Below, in pieces: positions 23,011 through 33,861 of a stretch of 64,000 bases of DNA; within the stretch, counting starts at the first letter, position 1, and the number at the start of each line of letters is the position of its first letter. The position numbers were made by a program, and so were the translations under genes. The notes beneath the pieces were generated by a model that ran no database searches, had not been told where the DNA came from, and worked only from the letters and a program-made list of their open reading frames with translations. Source of the stretch: Epichloe hybrida (taxonomy: Eukaryota > Ascomycota > Sordariomycetes > Hypocreales > Clavicipitaceae); assembly GCA_019022495.1 (NCBI GenBank), contig JAFEKR010000001.1, forward strand, positions 3,534,001-3,598,000. The letters are read 5' to 3'.

Positions 23011-23924
23011 CCTTCTTCACCTGTCTCCGCGCAAATCTTGTATTATCGCCGTCCGTTCTTGCATCCAACGACAACACGCCGCGTCTGGAGCCGCATTCTG
23101 CGCGACCATCTCAAACACAGCCGTCTCCATGCTCCTCGGCCGTCGTCTCCGAACCTCTGGTGCCCCTCGACGACATCCCGCCGCTGTCCCTCGACACCCT
23201 TACAAGCCAGCATGACAAAACCGAGGGCCTTCGGCTCGTGGCCGACTCGGTGTCCGAGATGGGCCCTCGCGCCGCCAGAGCCGTCTTCTCGCATCCGCTC
23301 TGCCTCGCCAACCTGGTCTCCTCCTGGGCCGCCGTGTATCGCCTCGCCTACGCCAACGGCACGGAGAGGGACGCCAGCCGCGCGCTCCTGCTGGCAAGCG
23401 GTCTGGCGATGCTCTACTTTGCCGCCATCCGCTTCCTGACGTCCCACTATTCCACTTTGGCGTACAAGATCAACCGGGACTGGCTGCGTGCTGACGGCCG
23501 TGGCGGGGAACAGCAGGACGCTGTGGACGTTGTTCTCGGCGCAAAGGCCGGCCAGGTCCTCGTCGGGGCACTCGTTCTGCGGCTCGAGCCCCGACGCGCC
23601 CCGGCCGCGTCGCCCAGCAAGCGCAGGAACCGCAGTCGAAGTGCCAGTCTCAAGGGCGGCATGGGCGTCATACGTGCGTGGACGACCACCACCTCGCACC
23701 GAGGGCGGGGGATAGGCAAAGAACTCTTGGACGAGGCCGTGCGGTACACCAAGTACAAGTGTGGGAAAGACGCCCGGGTCGGCTTCGCACAGGAACATGC
23801 CAACAGCGTCATGGTCCTGCCACGACTATTCAACAAAGGTTTTCGCAGCAACGAGATCCAGGCCGCCAAGGCCTTGAACGGTTCCGTAAATGAGTGGGAT
23901 TCGAACAACAAGAAGAAGAGGTGA
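23011..23924 (+). CDS. GNAT-family N-acetyltransferase with two membrane segments; 5' end unresolved
   Basis: Predicted acetyl-CoA-dependent N-acetyltransferase held in a membrane; substrate unknown. The frame is open from 22959 with no ATG before the conserved start EPLVPLDDIPPLSLDTL (about 23150), so the first exon lies upstream. A phase-compatible join from an exon at 22555-22654 to 23011 is possible but its acceptor (AAAG) is weak. Two hydrophobic stretches follow: LANLVSSWAAVYRLAY and ALLLASGLAMLYFAAIRFL. The acetyl-CoA-binding motif A is HRGRGIGKELLDEAV near the C-terminal third, preceded by VIRAWTTTTS. The tail is basic (NNKKKR). The N-terminal part from about 23040 is Ser/Pro-rich. 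The coordinates give the supported frame, not a verified start. Confidence 0.7.
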
Positions 23925-24494
23925 TGTATGCCCTACAAAAGCAATGGAATTGTAGCAGAGGGTTTTCCGTGTGTTTTTTTTCCTCCCATGTCCAAGGCCG
24001 CATGAGAACTTTTTCTTCATTCCCTTTCATTCAAGATACCCGGCTTCTAGAGCCACACATATACCTTCGTTGATGCTAAAGAAACATTTGCCATGATTGG
24101 GATCTTTGTTTCGTTTCATCCATGTGCGTGTAGTTGCAGATGGCTATCTGCGTACCTGCCAATCCATCATCTGAGCCCCTATTTAGGCTCCCGTCCCTCT
24201 GTTAATTTACAAGCAATATTGTACGAGTACGTTCGTATCATAGTATACCATCCAAGCACCTTGATTCAACGTGGTTTTCCATCCCTCACAGCAACACCTT
24301 TCAAGACAAAAGCGAGATCTCACACCCATGTTCTTAGTCATCACAGAACAAGAAGAATAAAGCCAAGTAGCGATGCATAGCCAGCCACATAATTTCCGCC
24401 GTCATCGTAAACAGTACAGATTCATTCGCACCCTCAGACCACAAACGCATGCCATGATGGCACTTTGGACATCTAGTCCGAACAAGATTGGCCT
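23925..24494. other. Convergent 3' region
   Basis: Spacer between the stops of the GNAT gene (+) and the H4 variant gene (-). It should contain both 3' untranslated regions. Nothing else seen. Confidence 0.5.
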
Positions 24495-25366
24495 TTAGAC
24501 TTGCTTCCGCGTGACAGTGTTATTATACTCGAAACCATATATCGGTTTGCCAAATCTTCGTAGCGCGTAGACGACCTATTTGTGTTAGGTTTTTCTCAGG
24601 CCTCACGGTGCAAAGACTTGTTTGAGAAGACACAGGAACAAGAAACTTGGAATCAAAGAAGAGCAGAGGGAACAAAATACTGAATGGAAAAGAAAAGGGA
24701 AATGGAGAGGAGGTGTATAAAAAAAAAACCCTGCACCCGGGTTATGAACATACGTCGTCCACCGTCACGGTCTTTGCACCTCGATGCTCCGTGTACATGA
24801 CACAGAGTCGAAGAATCTACATGGTCAGTCTCGAGCGCGCGACGAGCAAGTACGGACAGAGAGCAGGGCTCTTCTCAAAGACTCACCGCCTCCAAGCGCT
24901 CTTTCAGCGCCGTACGCGTCTCGTCATAGATGTTCGCGCTGATGCGCTTCACTCCTCCTCTGCGAGCGAGCCGTCTAAACTCATTAACGCGGTTCACTGG
25001 AACGACCATTGCTTACGTACCGGATAGCGGGTTTCGCTATGCAAGTTAGCCGTCAGAACACAAGTAGGGACGGGGACGGGGGGCGATCGAAAACACGTAC
25101 TTATTCCTTGGATAGTATCTCGTATGATCTTGCGACTGCGGTTGACGAAGGAACATTAGCAATAGTTGATTTGTTTCCATTCAGAAATTTACGCACTGCC
25201 GCTTCGTGTTTCCCAGAACGGTTTTGCCCGCCACGCCCGCCTTACCTCGTCCCCCCGATGAGGTGAGTGGAGGATGTTGGCTTCGCGTCTGAGACTGCGT
25301 TTGTGGCTGCGAGAGTGTGGGCCAGCGCGGCCGTGGACCGCCTCTTGCGGCGTGGGATGGAGCCAT
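24495..25366 (-). CDS. Histone H4 variant (H4v), six exons
   Basis: A divergent H4 that would sit in nucleosomes in place of canonical H4; the role is not established. Exons: 25366-25197, 25135-25101, 25036-25021 (16 nt), 24974-24887, 24816-24754 and 24575-24495; every junction keeps phase and gives 150 residues. The histone fold is plain: [59 protein letters not shown] and [18 protein letters not shown]. Differences from canonical H4 are large: an N-terminal extension of about 40 residues rich in Pro/Ser/Gln, a [14 protein letters not shown] tail that lacks the usual K5/K8/K12/K16 pattern, [10 protein letters not shown] in place of IRDAVTYTEH, and about 10 extra C-terminal residues after YGF. 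No adjacent H3 gene. Confidence 0.9.
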
Positions 25367-26495
25367 GTCGTTTTTTTTTTCTTAGTCTTTCTTTTAGGCG
25401 TAATTGGTGATGTTCTGATAGTGATCGCGTGGTGGTTGGGGAAAAAGGCGACGGGATGAGAGGTAATTTAGTAGGGTCGACTGTAGGCAAAAAGAAGTGC
25501 AAGATGTCGCGGTTAGCAATGCCTTAGTATGTGTATGAAGAGCAGAAATGTGAGATGTGGAATGTGAAATATCTGGTTTATATTTCCGACGGAGAAAAAA
25601 GTGAACGGGTCGTGAGGCGGCGAGACCGTCACACGATGCGAAAGTTGTTGATGTTCAGCTGGTCGGTGGGGTGGAACCTCGGGCAGCTTTAGTTACTATT
25701 CGTGCGCATCCGGATTTGTGTGGGGCCCGCCCGGCAAATATCCCGCTGGACTGTCAGCTGTCAGCTGCCAGCTGCCAGCTGCCGGCAAAGACGCAGCAAG
25801 GCACAGCACAACCTTGACATGCATCGACCGCATCCCGTTTTTGGACGAGGCCAACGAGAAGTAAAGGTGAGAAATATAGATGTATTGCGGGTTCTCAATA
25901 GCTAGACACCTGTACGGGCGATTCGTGCTCTAACTTTGATACCGTAAGAACCATAACGCCAACAATTCCAGTCTTGCCAGACTCCTTAACCCTGGTGCGT
26001 TCATTACATTTGCCTTGAGGAACGCCCTGTACCTGCTTACCCAGGTACTGATTTATCCAGGCGTGCAAGGTATATTTGTAGACATCATTCAGAGGTATCT
26101 AAGTTGGTATTGGTTCGTTACTTTGCTTTTCTTTTTCTTCTTCTTCTTCCATATTCATTGCCCTGGTTCCCTCCCTGTTCGCGCCTTGCGTTCTTCTTCT
26201 CGTAAAAAAAAAAAAAAACAGTCTGTCGAATGCATCAAGTAAAAGTACAGAAGAACAACTTTGAGCCCAAATGTCAATCCACCGGTCTCACAAGGCTGCT
26301 TCAATCGCCGCTGGACAAAAGCCGCACGTTGTATGAAAAAATATTATGTAGTTATAAGTCGTAAAGATCAGTTGGTGTCGCAGACCCAGCAAGAAAGAAA
26401 GTGGAGTGTTGAAGGCGGCCGCAGAGTCTCGGCGTCGTCAAGATGCTCGTAAGAGTGATATGGAGGTGGATCATCCGTGTCAGGACTCTGTTGCT
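25367..26495. other. Intergenic interval (H4v promoter / areB 3' side)
   Basis: No gene recognised. It holds the H4v promoter, starting with a T10 run directly before the ATG on the plus strand (A-run in the leader), a 7-bp repeat of CAGCTGC/CAGCTGT at 25751-25783, and an A14 run near 26205. Two areB-side frames are not conserved. Confidence 0.5.
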
Positions 26496-28483
26496 TTAGC
26501 ATTCAGCAGGTTCCTCGGCCTTCGTTGGTTCCATGTCCGCTGTGGTTAGCTCTTCTGCAATCAGCTCGTGCGTTTGTGTGTCTTCAGTCGAGTTCAGCTC
26601 CTCGGGCTCAGCGGCCTGAAGTAGAGGGTCATGAAATTCCTCTTGCCCAAGTTTGAGCTCAGGCACAACAGCAACAGCCGGCGAATCATCTTCGTCAACT
26701 CGAGGCCGCTTGTTCGATCGATTCAATCCTGCTTCAGGTGTGCCACTTGCAATATGAATCTCGAGCTCAAGCTCGTCCAGTCGACGCTTCAGGTTGTTCT
26801 CCCGGCGATGGCTATCCTCCAGTTGAGCGCGCAATTGTGCTTCGCTTTCTTGCGTAGCCTCCAATTGTTCGCGGAGCTGGGTCTGCTCAACGCCAGCAAC
26901 CTCTTGACCCCTACGAGCGGCAGCTTCTTGTTGCTCGAGTTGACTCAATCGGCCACGAAACAATTCATTAATCACCTCGAGTTCACTGACCCGGGTCTTT
27001 AGACTCGAGTTGTGCGCAATAAGCTGCTCATGTGTCTGGGGCGTGTCGCGATCTCCATGGTCAGAGGCACCACTAAATGCGCCGTTCTGATAAGGGTCGT
27101 CGACCATAAACGAAGGCAACCCTTGGTTGTACATGGATGGTGTGTCGGTGCGCGAAATGGGAGAATCGGACCCTTCGTTACCGTTGACCGACTTTTGCGA
27201 CGTTCTTCGGATCGCCTGGGCGGCAGCATTTTGGACGAGGTCGGCACCGTGCACGTCTGCTAGGCCAAAGTTTTGAGCCTGTTGCTGTTGCTGCGTTGCG
27301 CGCAGGTGTGTAAGCTTAACAGTTCGAGCCTGTAGGGAAGAGGAAGAGTGCGAGACTAAATGGATACCTTCTTCTTAGCAGCAAGATCTGGCCGAATGGC
27401 TTTGTGGCGATTGCGACTTTTGATAACGTCGGTCTTCAGGGAGATGGGCCGTGGTCGGCCGTGTAGTTTAAGAAACAGACCGCAGGCATTGCAAAGCACA
27501 GAGCCAAACTCATCGCGGCGCCACAACGGGGTTGTCGAAGTTGTGCAGTTTTGACACGTTGGCTGCGTTGCACAAGAATTAGTAGCCATCATCGTGTCGG
27601 TATTGCGCGACGAATGCGAATGCGATTTGGGAGGGGACACCAGGACAATCAAAGACCACTATCGTGATCGATAAGGATGACGATGGAGGAAGAAAAAAAA
27701 AACCCTGGCCTTCCGCACGCGCCTGGCTGATAAGACAAGATAAGCAAGCTTTTTCTTATCTCTTCATGGCGCCAGCGCACAGTGTGGGGTGGCACCGGGA
27801 GTGTCCAACGAAAATGCACGTGACCCACTATTATCTCCGGCCCATGATAAAGATAACGATCGCTAACAACAAATCGCGTCTCCTGGCTAGGCGCAAGTGG
27901 GCTGATTAGAGGTACTGAATAGAATGTCATGCATGTACAAGCCAGACATCGCTGTCTTCCCTCGACCGTGTGTAACACGTACAGATCAAAGCGATGAGCG
28001 TGATGAGAGGTGATGCCGGTGTGGTAGTTGACATGAACTTCGAGATCAAACTCACCAAGCTGCCATTGCCGTTAGTAGTGGCAGGCGTTGCCCCCGTATA
28101 TGTAGGATTCTGCGGCGCAGTGGTTGCCCTGCGTTTGTCGTTAGCTGAAGTGTCTAGGGAATGTCGTGACAGTGCTCTGGTGAGTGCAGCTGATCAATCG
28201 TGTGGCTAGTCTCAATTTTGGTCATCATGCAAACATTGGAATAGCCCTCTTCGAGCGACCTGGATATTTGGGCACCGTGTCGCATCTGACCATGCCAACT
28301 TGTCCACATGACTGAGTGCCAAAGAGCCTACCTTAACTGCGGCGGGCTTTGGGCGATATTGCTTGCAGCGAGCGCCGAGATTCCGGGCAGCTGCTGTAAA
28401 TTTACAGACGCTGATGTTGACGTCGAACTCGGTCGCGAGATTGGGTCCGTCATTTGTGTAGAGAGGGCCTGCGGTTCCTCCAT
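26496..28483 (-). CDS. areB: AreB-type GATA transcription factor (Asd4/Gzf3/Dal80 family)
   Basis: Nuclear regulator that binds GATA sites and counters AreA in nitrogen control. Four exons: 28483-28332, 28128-28056, 27562-27368 and 27329-26496, all in phase, giving 417 residues. Exon 1 carries the conserved N-terminal [17 protein letters not shown]. Exon 3 has one class IV zinc finger, Cys-x2-Cys-x17-Cys-x2-Cys (C78 to C102; [18 protein letters not shown]), and the basic tail [19 protein letters not shown]. Exon 4 has a long leucine-zipper coiled coil ([19 protein letters not shown], then Gln/Glu/Leu heptads to about residue 320), followed by an acidic tail. Intron 2 (493 nt) contains a GATA cluster and an open in-frame leader ([10 protein letters not shown]) joined to the finger, so a shorter isoform from an internal start is likely, as reported for Aspergillus areB. 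Confidence 0.93.
27670..27857. promoter_or_regulatory. Cluster of seven GATA-factor sites inside areB intron 2
   Basis: Core GATAA/TTATC sequences at 27670, 27729, 27739, 27755 (CTTATC), 27831 (TTATCT), 27846 and 27852, all within 190 bp. They lie in the 493-nt intron (28055-27563) just upstream of an alternative in-frame ATG. The density suggests an internal, self- or cross-regulated promoter bound by AreA/AreB. Confidence 0.6.
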
Positions 28484-29743
28484 CGTGTAATTTGAGAATT
28501 TCAATGCTTTCCCGTATGTTCCAGTCTCATGCAGAATATTTGTTCCGTCGAAATTTTCCCTTTTTGTTCGGTCGCTGCGGCTCTTATTGCGCGTTTGGTT
28601 GCAAACCTCGTCACGTTTTCGACTCGACCTAAATCGGACCACGCGACCCTGTAAATGGCGATGACACGGGCGTCGAAGTTTCCGAGGAGGCAAAGAAAGA
28701 GTTCCGAGGCGCCAAGAAGACGATCAGTGACGAGATCTGGCCGTGGCGAGATGACAGTGGCAGAAGGCAATATCTTAACCGCGAGGAGTGGTTGGAGCGC
28801 GCGTGCTTGACCCTTTCTACTACGCAAGGAATTTCAAGCTGAGGGGATGGGGACTCGACTCGATTCACACGTTTGAGAAGAGAAGAAAGAAGGCGACAGG
28901 TGTGTTACGCAAAATTTATTGCCAACAGAATAGAATAGAAAACGTGAACGCGTGTAGTCAGTCGTCTTCGCAAGTTGAGCCCCTGCATGGTCGTACAGAA
29001 TAAAATATTCAGCAAAGTAGCTTTAGAAAAGGGCGACGGTACGCGGGAAGTGCGGGGCATCCCAAGCGTGTGCAAGCACCTGTCCAATCAGGCACGTCGT
29101 TCCTTGAAGTTGCCATTACATGCTCCGTACATACGGATTACAGATGCACTCTCAAAGATTTCATCGTGTACTCTGTCCTTGGCTCCATACCGTCATAGAC
29201 CCATTGCCGCTTGCCGCCAGGCTCTCATTTGGACTGCTGAGGGACTCCGTAGATGGGCTACTTTAATTCTGGCTGTTGCTGATAACATCAACTGTTCATT
29301 TGGTCGTATGTAATGCATGCACACCTTGGGCATTTCAGGGGCAGCACCAGAACTAGCCAGCAGCAAATGCGTCGTCGTACGGGCCCCGTTGTACTTTGGT
29401 TGTACTTTGGTTGTACTTTGGACACCCACCGCACAGTGTGCATACCCACCTGGACAGGCCGGGCAGGGGTGCTGGCCAGCTAGCAGCGCAGCGCAGCGCA
29501 GTGAGCGTTACAAGGGCCGACACAAGGCTCATCACGTCAAGCTGTCGAAACGATGGCTCATATCCATGGCTGTCACGCCCCTCCAGCGGTGAGGTAAACC
29601 ATCTGTCATACTGCATACTGCATATCAAATCTCAACTCCCCTCACCCACACCCATCCTGCTCTTCTTCATTGTCCCACAGCCCACCTCCTTGTTCCGTTC
29701 CCCTGCCCTTTATATCAACGCCAAAGGGGCTTTTTCTCACATC
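28484..29743. promoter_or_regulatory. Divergent region between areB and svf1
   Basis: About 1.26 kb with no gene seen. It holds both promoters. An 11-bp repeat GTTGTACTTTG occurs three times at 29389-29421. A TTTATATC string at 29709 lies about 35 nt before the svf1 ATG, probably within its leader or core promoter. Confidence 0.5.
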
Positions 29744-31129
29744 ATGTTCAATTGGGCAAAGCAACAGTAAGTCGGGAGAACCTACCCTATCCATCCGCCC
29801 GCCCTCTGCCGCATAGCTCTGTGCCCCGGCTCCTCCGCCCCAGGACTTGGTAACTCAGCTAACACATCAACTCTTTTCCCTCTGTCAACAGGCTGGCCAA
29901 CGTTGCCGGCACACAAGAGCCCATCTATGGTCCTTCTGCTATCAAATCAGTCGCCGAGGAGGCAAAGGAAGTGCCCTACACGGAGCTCACTCGCAATGAC
30001 CTGAAATGGAAGGCCATGGATTCGACTTGTGTCGAGACCCAGAGCTTCTATCTGAATTCAGACAATGGTGTCATCGGTCTTGCGCAGGTCATCTATAGCA
30101 ATGTTGCGTACGTCAAGCGTCTACATCTCCTGTGCATGTTTTGGAAACTCCAATCGTACCTCGGGCTAACTCATTCTGCCGCTTTCCTGGACTAACAGTG
30201 GTATGCGAACCACATGTCAGTTCAACTCCAAGATCTTCTCCAAAGAGTCCTCCAAGCCCCATCTGTGGTGCTCGACCCCTCTGAACAACTTCGAATTCAA
30301 CGAGGACAAGACAGCCTGTTATGCCGATGATTGCGCGCTTGAGCTCTCCGAAGACGGAAACGAGTACACCATCAAGAGCATGAACGACAAGAGATCGATC
30401 GTCAACCTCAAGATTACCCGAACTGCCCCTGGCTTCGTCGTCGGCAAGACTGGCAGCACCAAGTACGGCACCGACCTCGAGAATCCCTGGGGCACCATTC
30501 GACATGCCTTTTGGCCCCGATGCGCGGCCGAAGGTACCATCACAACTCCCGATGGCCCCGTTGACTTCAAGGGTCGCGCCATGTACTCGTTTGCGTTGCA
30601 GGGCATGAAGCCTCACCACGCCGCCGCCAAGTGGAATTTCGCCAACTTCCAGGGCCCAAACTACTCTGCCATTATGATGGAGTTCACCACTCCCCCCTCA
30701 TACGGCACCACCTTGGTCAATGTGGGTGGCATTGTCAAGGATGGTGAGATTCTCACTGCTGGCCCTGGCCACGAAGTCGTTCATACCGAGGTCAAGAACG
30801 ATGCCGAGAACGAGTGGCCAGAACCCAGTTCGGTCAAATTTGTATGGAAAGGCACACATAAGGATGCCAAACCAGTCAGTGCCGTTGTCGAAGGCACACT
30901 GGGCGAGAGAGCTGACCGCGTCGATGTCATGGCCGAAGTACCGGGCTTCGTCAAGACCATTGTGGCTGCTGCGGCAGGTACGAAGCCTTATATCTATCAG
31001 GTACGGATACTGCAACTTCTTTCCTTCACAATCGGGAGACAATTAGAGACAATTGGACACTTATCACAGCAGCACTGCCACAAACTCGGAGCCTCCCGTC
31101 ACACACTGATCCATTTCCTTCTACATTAG
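29744..31129 (+). CDS. svf1: Svf1-like survival factor; C-terminal exon uncertain
   Basis: Lipocalin-like cytosolic/Golgi protein needed for survival under oxidative stress and, in yeast, implicated in ceramide handling. Exons 29744-29766 (23 nt, MFNWAKQQ), 29892-30107 and 30199 onward; junctions are in phase and give [21 protein letters not shown], then [18 protein letters not shown]. The body is typical of Svf1 to [19 protein letters not shown] at about 31000, where a GTACGG donor follows. The expected last segment of the family, a short beta-strand ending in a conserved aromatic/Thr-rich motif, is not found before the next gene. Reading through gives 43 unrelated residues to a TAG at 31129. 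An acceptor (ACATTAG) at about 31129 would give another unrelated tail. The 3' end is therefore provisional. Confidence 0.82.
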
Positions 31130-31267
31130 TCTACACAGTGGACCCGGATTCCCAGCTCTTGGCTCATTGTAAAACGAAACAATGTTTTTTTCGTGAACCC
31201 AGTTATAGCTTCAACGGAATCTCGACCCCCGTAACCCTTACCAAACAAAAAAACCCCTCTTGCGCCT

Positions 31268-32914
31268 TTATTGACTCTTCTTGACGACCTCGTTGATGGC
31301 ATTTGCCACGTGATCAATGTTTCTCGTATTCAAACCGGCCATTGAGATGCGTCCATTCTTGGTCATATAAATGTGAAACTCATCGCGCAGTTTCTGCACC
31401 TGGGTTTCTGACAGACCTGTGAAGCTAAACATGCCAATTTGATCCGTGATATGGTTCCATGTTCCGGGGGTACCAAGTTTCTCGAGTCTTGAGCGCAACT
31501 CGTCTCGCATGTTGATGATGCGGCCCGACATGGTTCGCAGGTTGTCTTCCCACTCGGCAAAGAGCTTCGGGTCATTCAAGACGGTGGCAGCAATGCGGGC
31601 ACCATACAAGGGAGGGTTGGAGATTTCGGATCGCTGAAGAATGGCCAGCTGAGAAGCAATTCTTGTAATGGTGGTGCTGGCTTCGGCATCAGGGCCAGTT
31701 ACAGCGTGGAAGCAGCCGGCTCGCTCGCCGTACAGACCAAAGTTCTTGGCGAAGCTCTGGCAGACAACTGTCTCGAAGCCTTGTTCAATGAAGTAGCGGA
31801 TCGCAGCGGCATCCTGTGCCAGATTGCCAGAGGCAAACCCCTGGTAAGCGCAATCAAAGAAGGGGAAGTGCTTCTTCTGTGCAATGATGGCAGCGAGCTC
31901 CTTCCACTGGTCCAGCGTGGGATCAACACCAGTCGGGTTATGAGCACAGGGGTGCAAAAGAATGATTGATCGGTCGGGAGCACCCTGGATCGCCGACTTC
32001 ATGCCCTCAAAGTCCAGGCCATTGGTCTTCTTGGAGAAATAAGGGTAGTCAGCGACGCCGAGGCCAACATTTCCGAAGATCTGCTTGTGATTGGCCCATG
32101 TCGGGTTGGACATGTAGACGGTTCGATTGCCCTTGTAGAACTTGGCAAGGAACAGGGCGCCGAGATGAACGGCTCCGGTGCCAGAGATGGTCTGCATCGA
32201 CGTGGCCCGCTTCTCCTTGAGAGCCGGGGAGTCGGCGCCGAGTATCAGCTCAGCGGCCTTGGAGGTGAACTCGGGGATACCAGCGATTGGGGCATATTCG
32301 TGGTTCAATTCGGGGTTGTTTCGGAGAATCTCGTCAGCCTATGCATGGAGCGTGTCGCATTAGTGACCGAGTTCAGACATGGCCGCATAAGATTTTGGGC
32401 AGATTTGCAACCATGGCCGTTCTGCAAGCGCATCAAGAAGAAAGCTTGGTGACAATATAGTTCCCATTTCATGACAGGTGCACGGTGTTGGCTCTCTGCG
32501 ATTGGTGTGACCAGCTCTCTTACAAAGTGAAGGCGCCAAGCACACGCGAGATCGGCCATGGTGACACGCATGCGCCGCCATGTAGTACTCAGGGATGGAG
32601 TTGAAGCAAAAAATATTGGAGAATGACGATTTACCTTCTTGACGACTGGGAGAACCCAGGGCTTTGCATTGTCATCTCTATAAGCACCGATTCCCTATTT
32701 ATGCAAGTGTAAGCGGCCATTGGCACAAGGCGTGCATGTCAAACGTACCAAGTCGACCTTGTTGGAGCTGGTATCAGTCTTGTACGCTCGCGCAAGTCCG
32801 AAAAGGGCATCTTCAGGAGCCTGCGGCACGGTATCGGGAGGGAAATTAGTTGCAGAGGCCATGGCGGGCGAGATGTGGTTTGCGATATTGTTGAGCCTCG
32901 CAAGTGAAGAAGAA

Positions 32915-32946
<32 letters not shown>

Positions 32947-32958
32947 AGGGGGAGCCAT
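31268..32958 (-). CDS. Aspartate aminotransferase (PLP-dependent)
   Basis: Interconverts aspartate/2-oxoglutarate and oxaloacetate/glutamate. Three exons: 32958-32749, 32694-32635 (GIGAYRDDNAKPWVLPVVKK) and 32338-31268, all phase 0. The PLP lysine is in SFAKNFGLYGERAG; substrate and cofactor residues are seen in SGTGAVHLGA, PTWANHK, HPCAHNPTG and the final GRISMAGLN. Two in-frame ATGs in good context compete. The first (32958, CCACCATGG) gives 446 residues with a leader of 14 consecutive Ser and LARLNNIANHISPA. The second (32862, CGCCATGG) gives 414 residues starting MASATNFPPD, the usual length of the cytosolic enzyme. No C-terminal peroxisomal signal (ends KKSQ). Converges on svf1, with 138 bp between stops. 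Confidence 0.93.
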
Positions 32959-33861
32959 GGTGGCGGGATGGTGGGGGGGTGGTGACGGCGGGCGGGAGTA
33001 AATCACGAATGGGCGGATTGGTGACGGGTGCTGTGACTGGCCAGTGCGGCACGGACTGCTGCTCGGGAAGCTGCAACAGCTGGCAATAATAGCTGGCAAC
33101 AGCTGGCAACAGCTGGCGGACGAGAACTCGGAGGAAAGGCGGCTTAGATGGGTGGCGCAGGGATATGTGCTCGTACGTCTTACTCTGCGTCTCGCGAGGG
33201 AACCAGCTTCGTAATCCGTACTTGATGCAGCCTCTTTTCCCACAAAATGGTTCGGCTGGCCTCTTCTTTGTGCAACCCAGAATCAGAACAGAACGCACGC
33301 ACGCGAGGGGAGCCATGGCCGCTTTTATGGCTGGCCCGACAAGCCTTGTGACAGCTGGGTGGGCATCGAGTTCTGGTCGTTTCCGACCGAGGCCCAGTCG
33401 GCTCGAATTGGAATGGAAATTGGAACCAAAATTGGAACCACTGCAGCTGCCAATGACAAGTACCGTACATATTGCAACATGCAACACGGGCTCATCACAC
33501 ATCATCAGCCATGACATGTGCGTTTGCATTTGCTACAGGTCTGCCAGGTTTCACACAATATTACGAGGCTCATGAGGCTCTGCATGATCTGCTTGTTGAT
33601 GACACACTTGCTCCTGCTATCCTCCATCATGTATGTACAATGTGGTTGAACAAAGAAAGGTGTGGGGGTGGCTCAGCCATCTTCTAACGCACACGCGACA
33701 AGCTATCGAGGTCAAGTGCTGCTTTTTCACATGCATTACTGCCGCGCTGTCCTCAATCTGTCCGTACAGAATGAGTCTGCGCCACGTCCCAAGCCCAAGA
33801 TCAGCGGCAGCTCCCAACAGCAACGGCTTCTTTGCAAAGCAATACCCCGATTACCCCCCGA
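32959..33861. other. Intergenic interval, aminotransferase promoter and ufe1 3' side
   Basis: No gene recognised. A CAACAGCTGG-type repeat occurs at 33067-33117. Several open frames on both strands lack any family resemblance. Confidence 0.5.

Noticed and set aside
24647..25027. Plus-strand frame of 126 residues over the H4 variant
   Set aside because: The minus strand encodes a spliced histone fold here, so the plus-strand frame is a shadow.
17000..29000. Secondary-metabolite cluster around the transporter relic, GNAT and transcription factor
   Set aside because: No backbone synthase, P450 or oxidoreductase is present; the genes are unrelated housekeeping or regulatory functions.
32695..33243. 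182-residue minus-strand frame upstream of the aminotransferase
   Set aside because: It is exon 1 extended upstream past the first ATG; the extra part is not conserved and starts far before the promoter.
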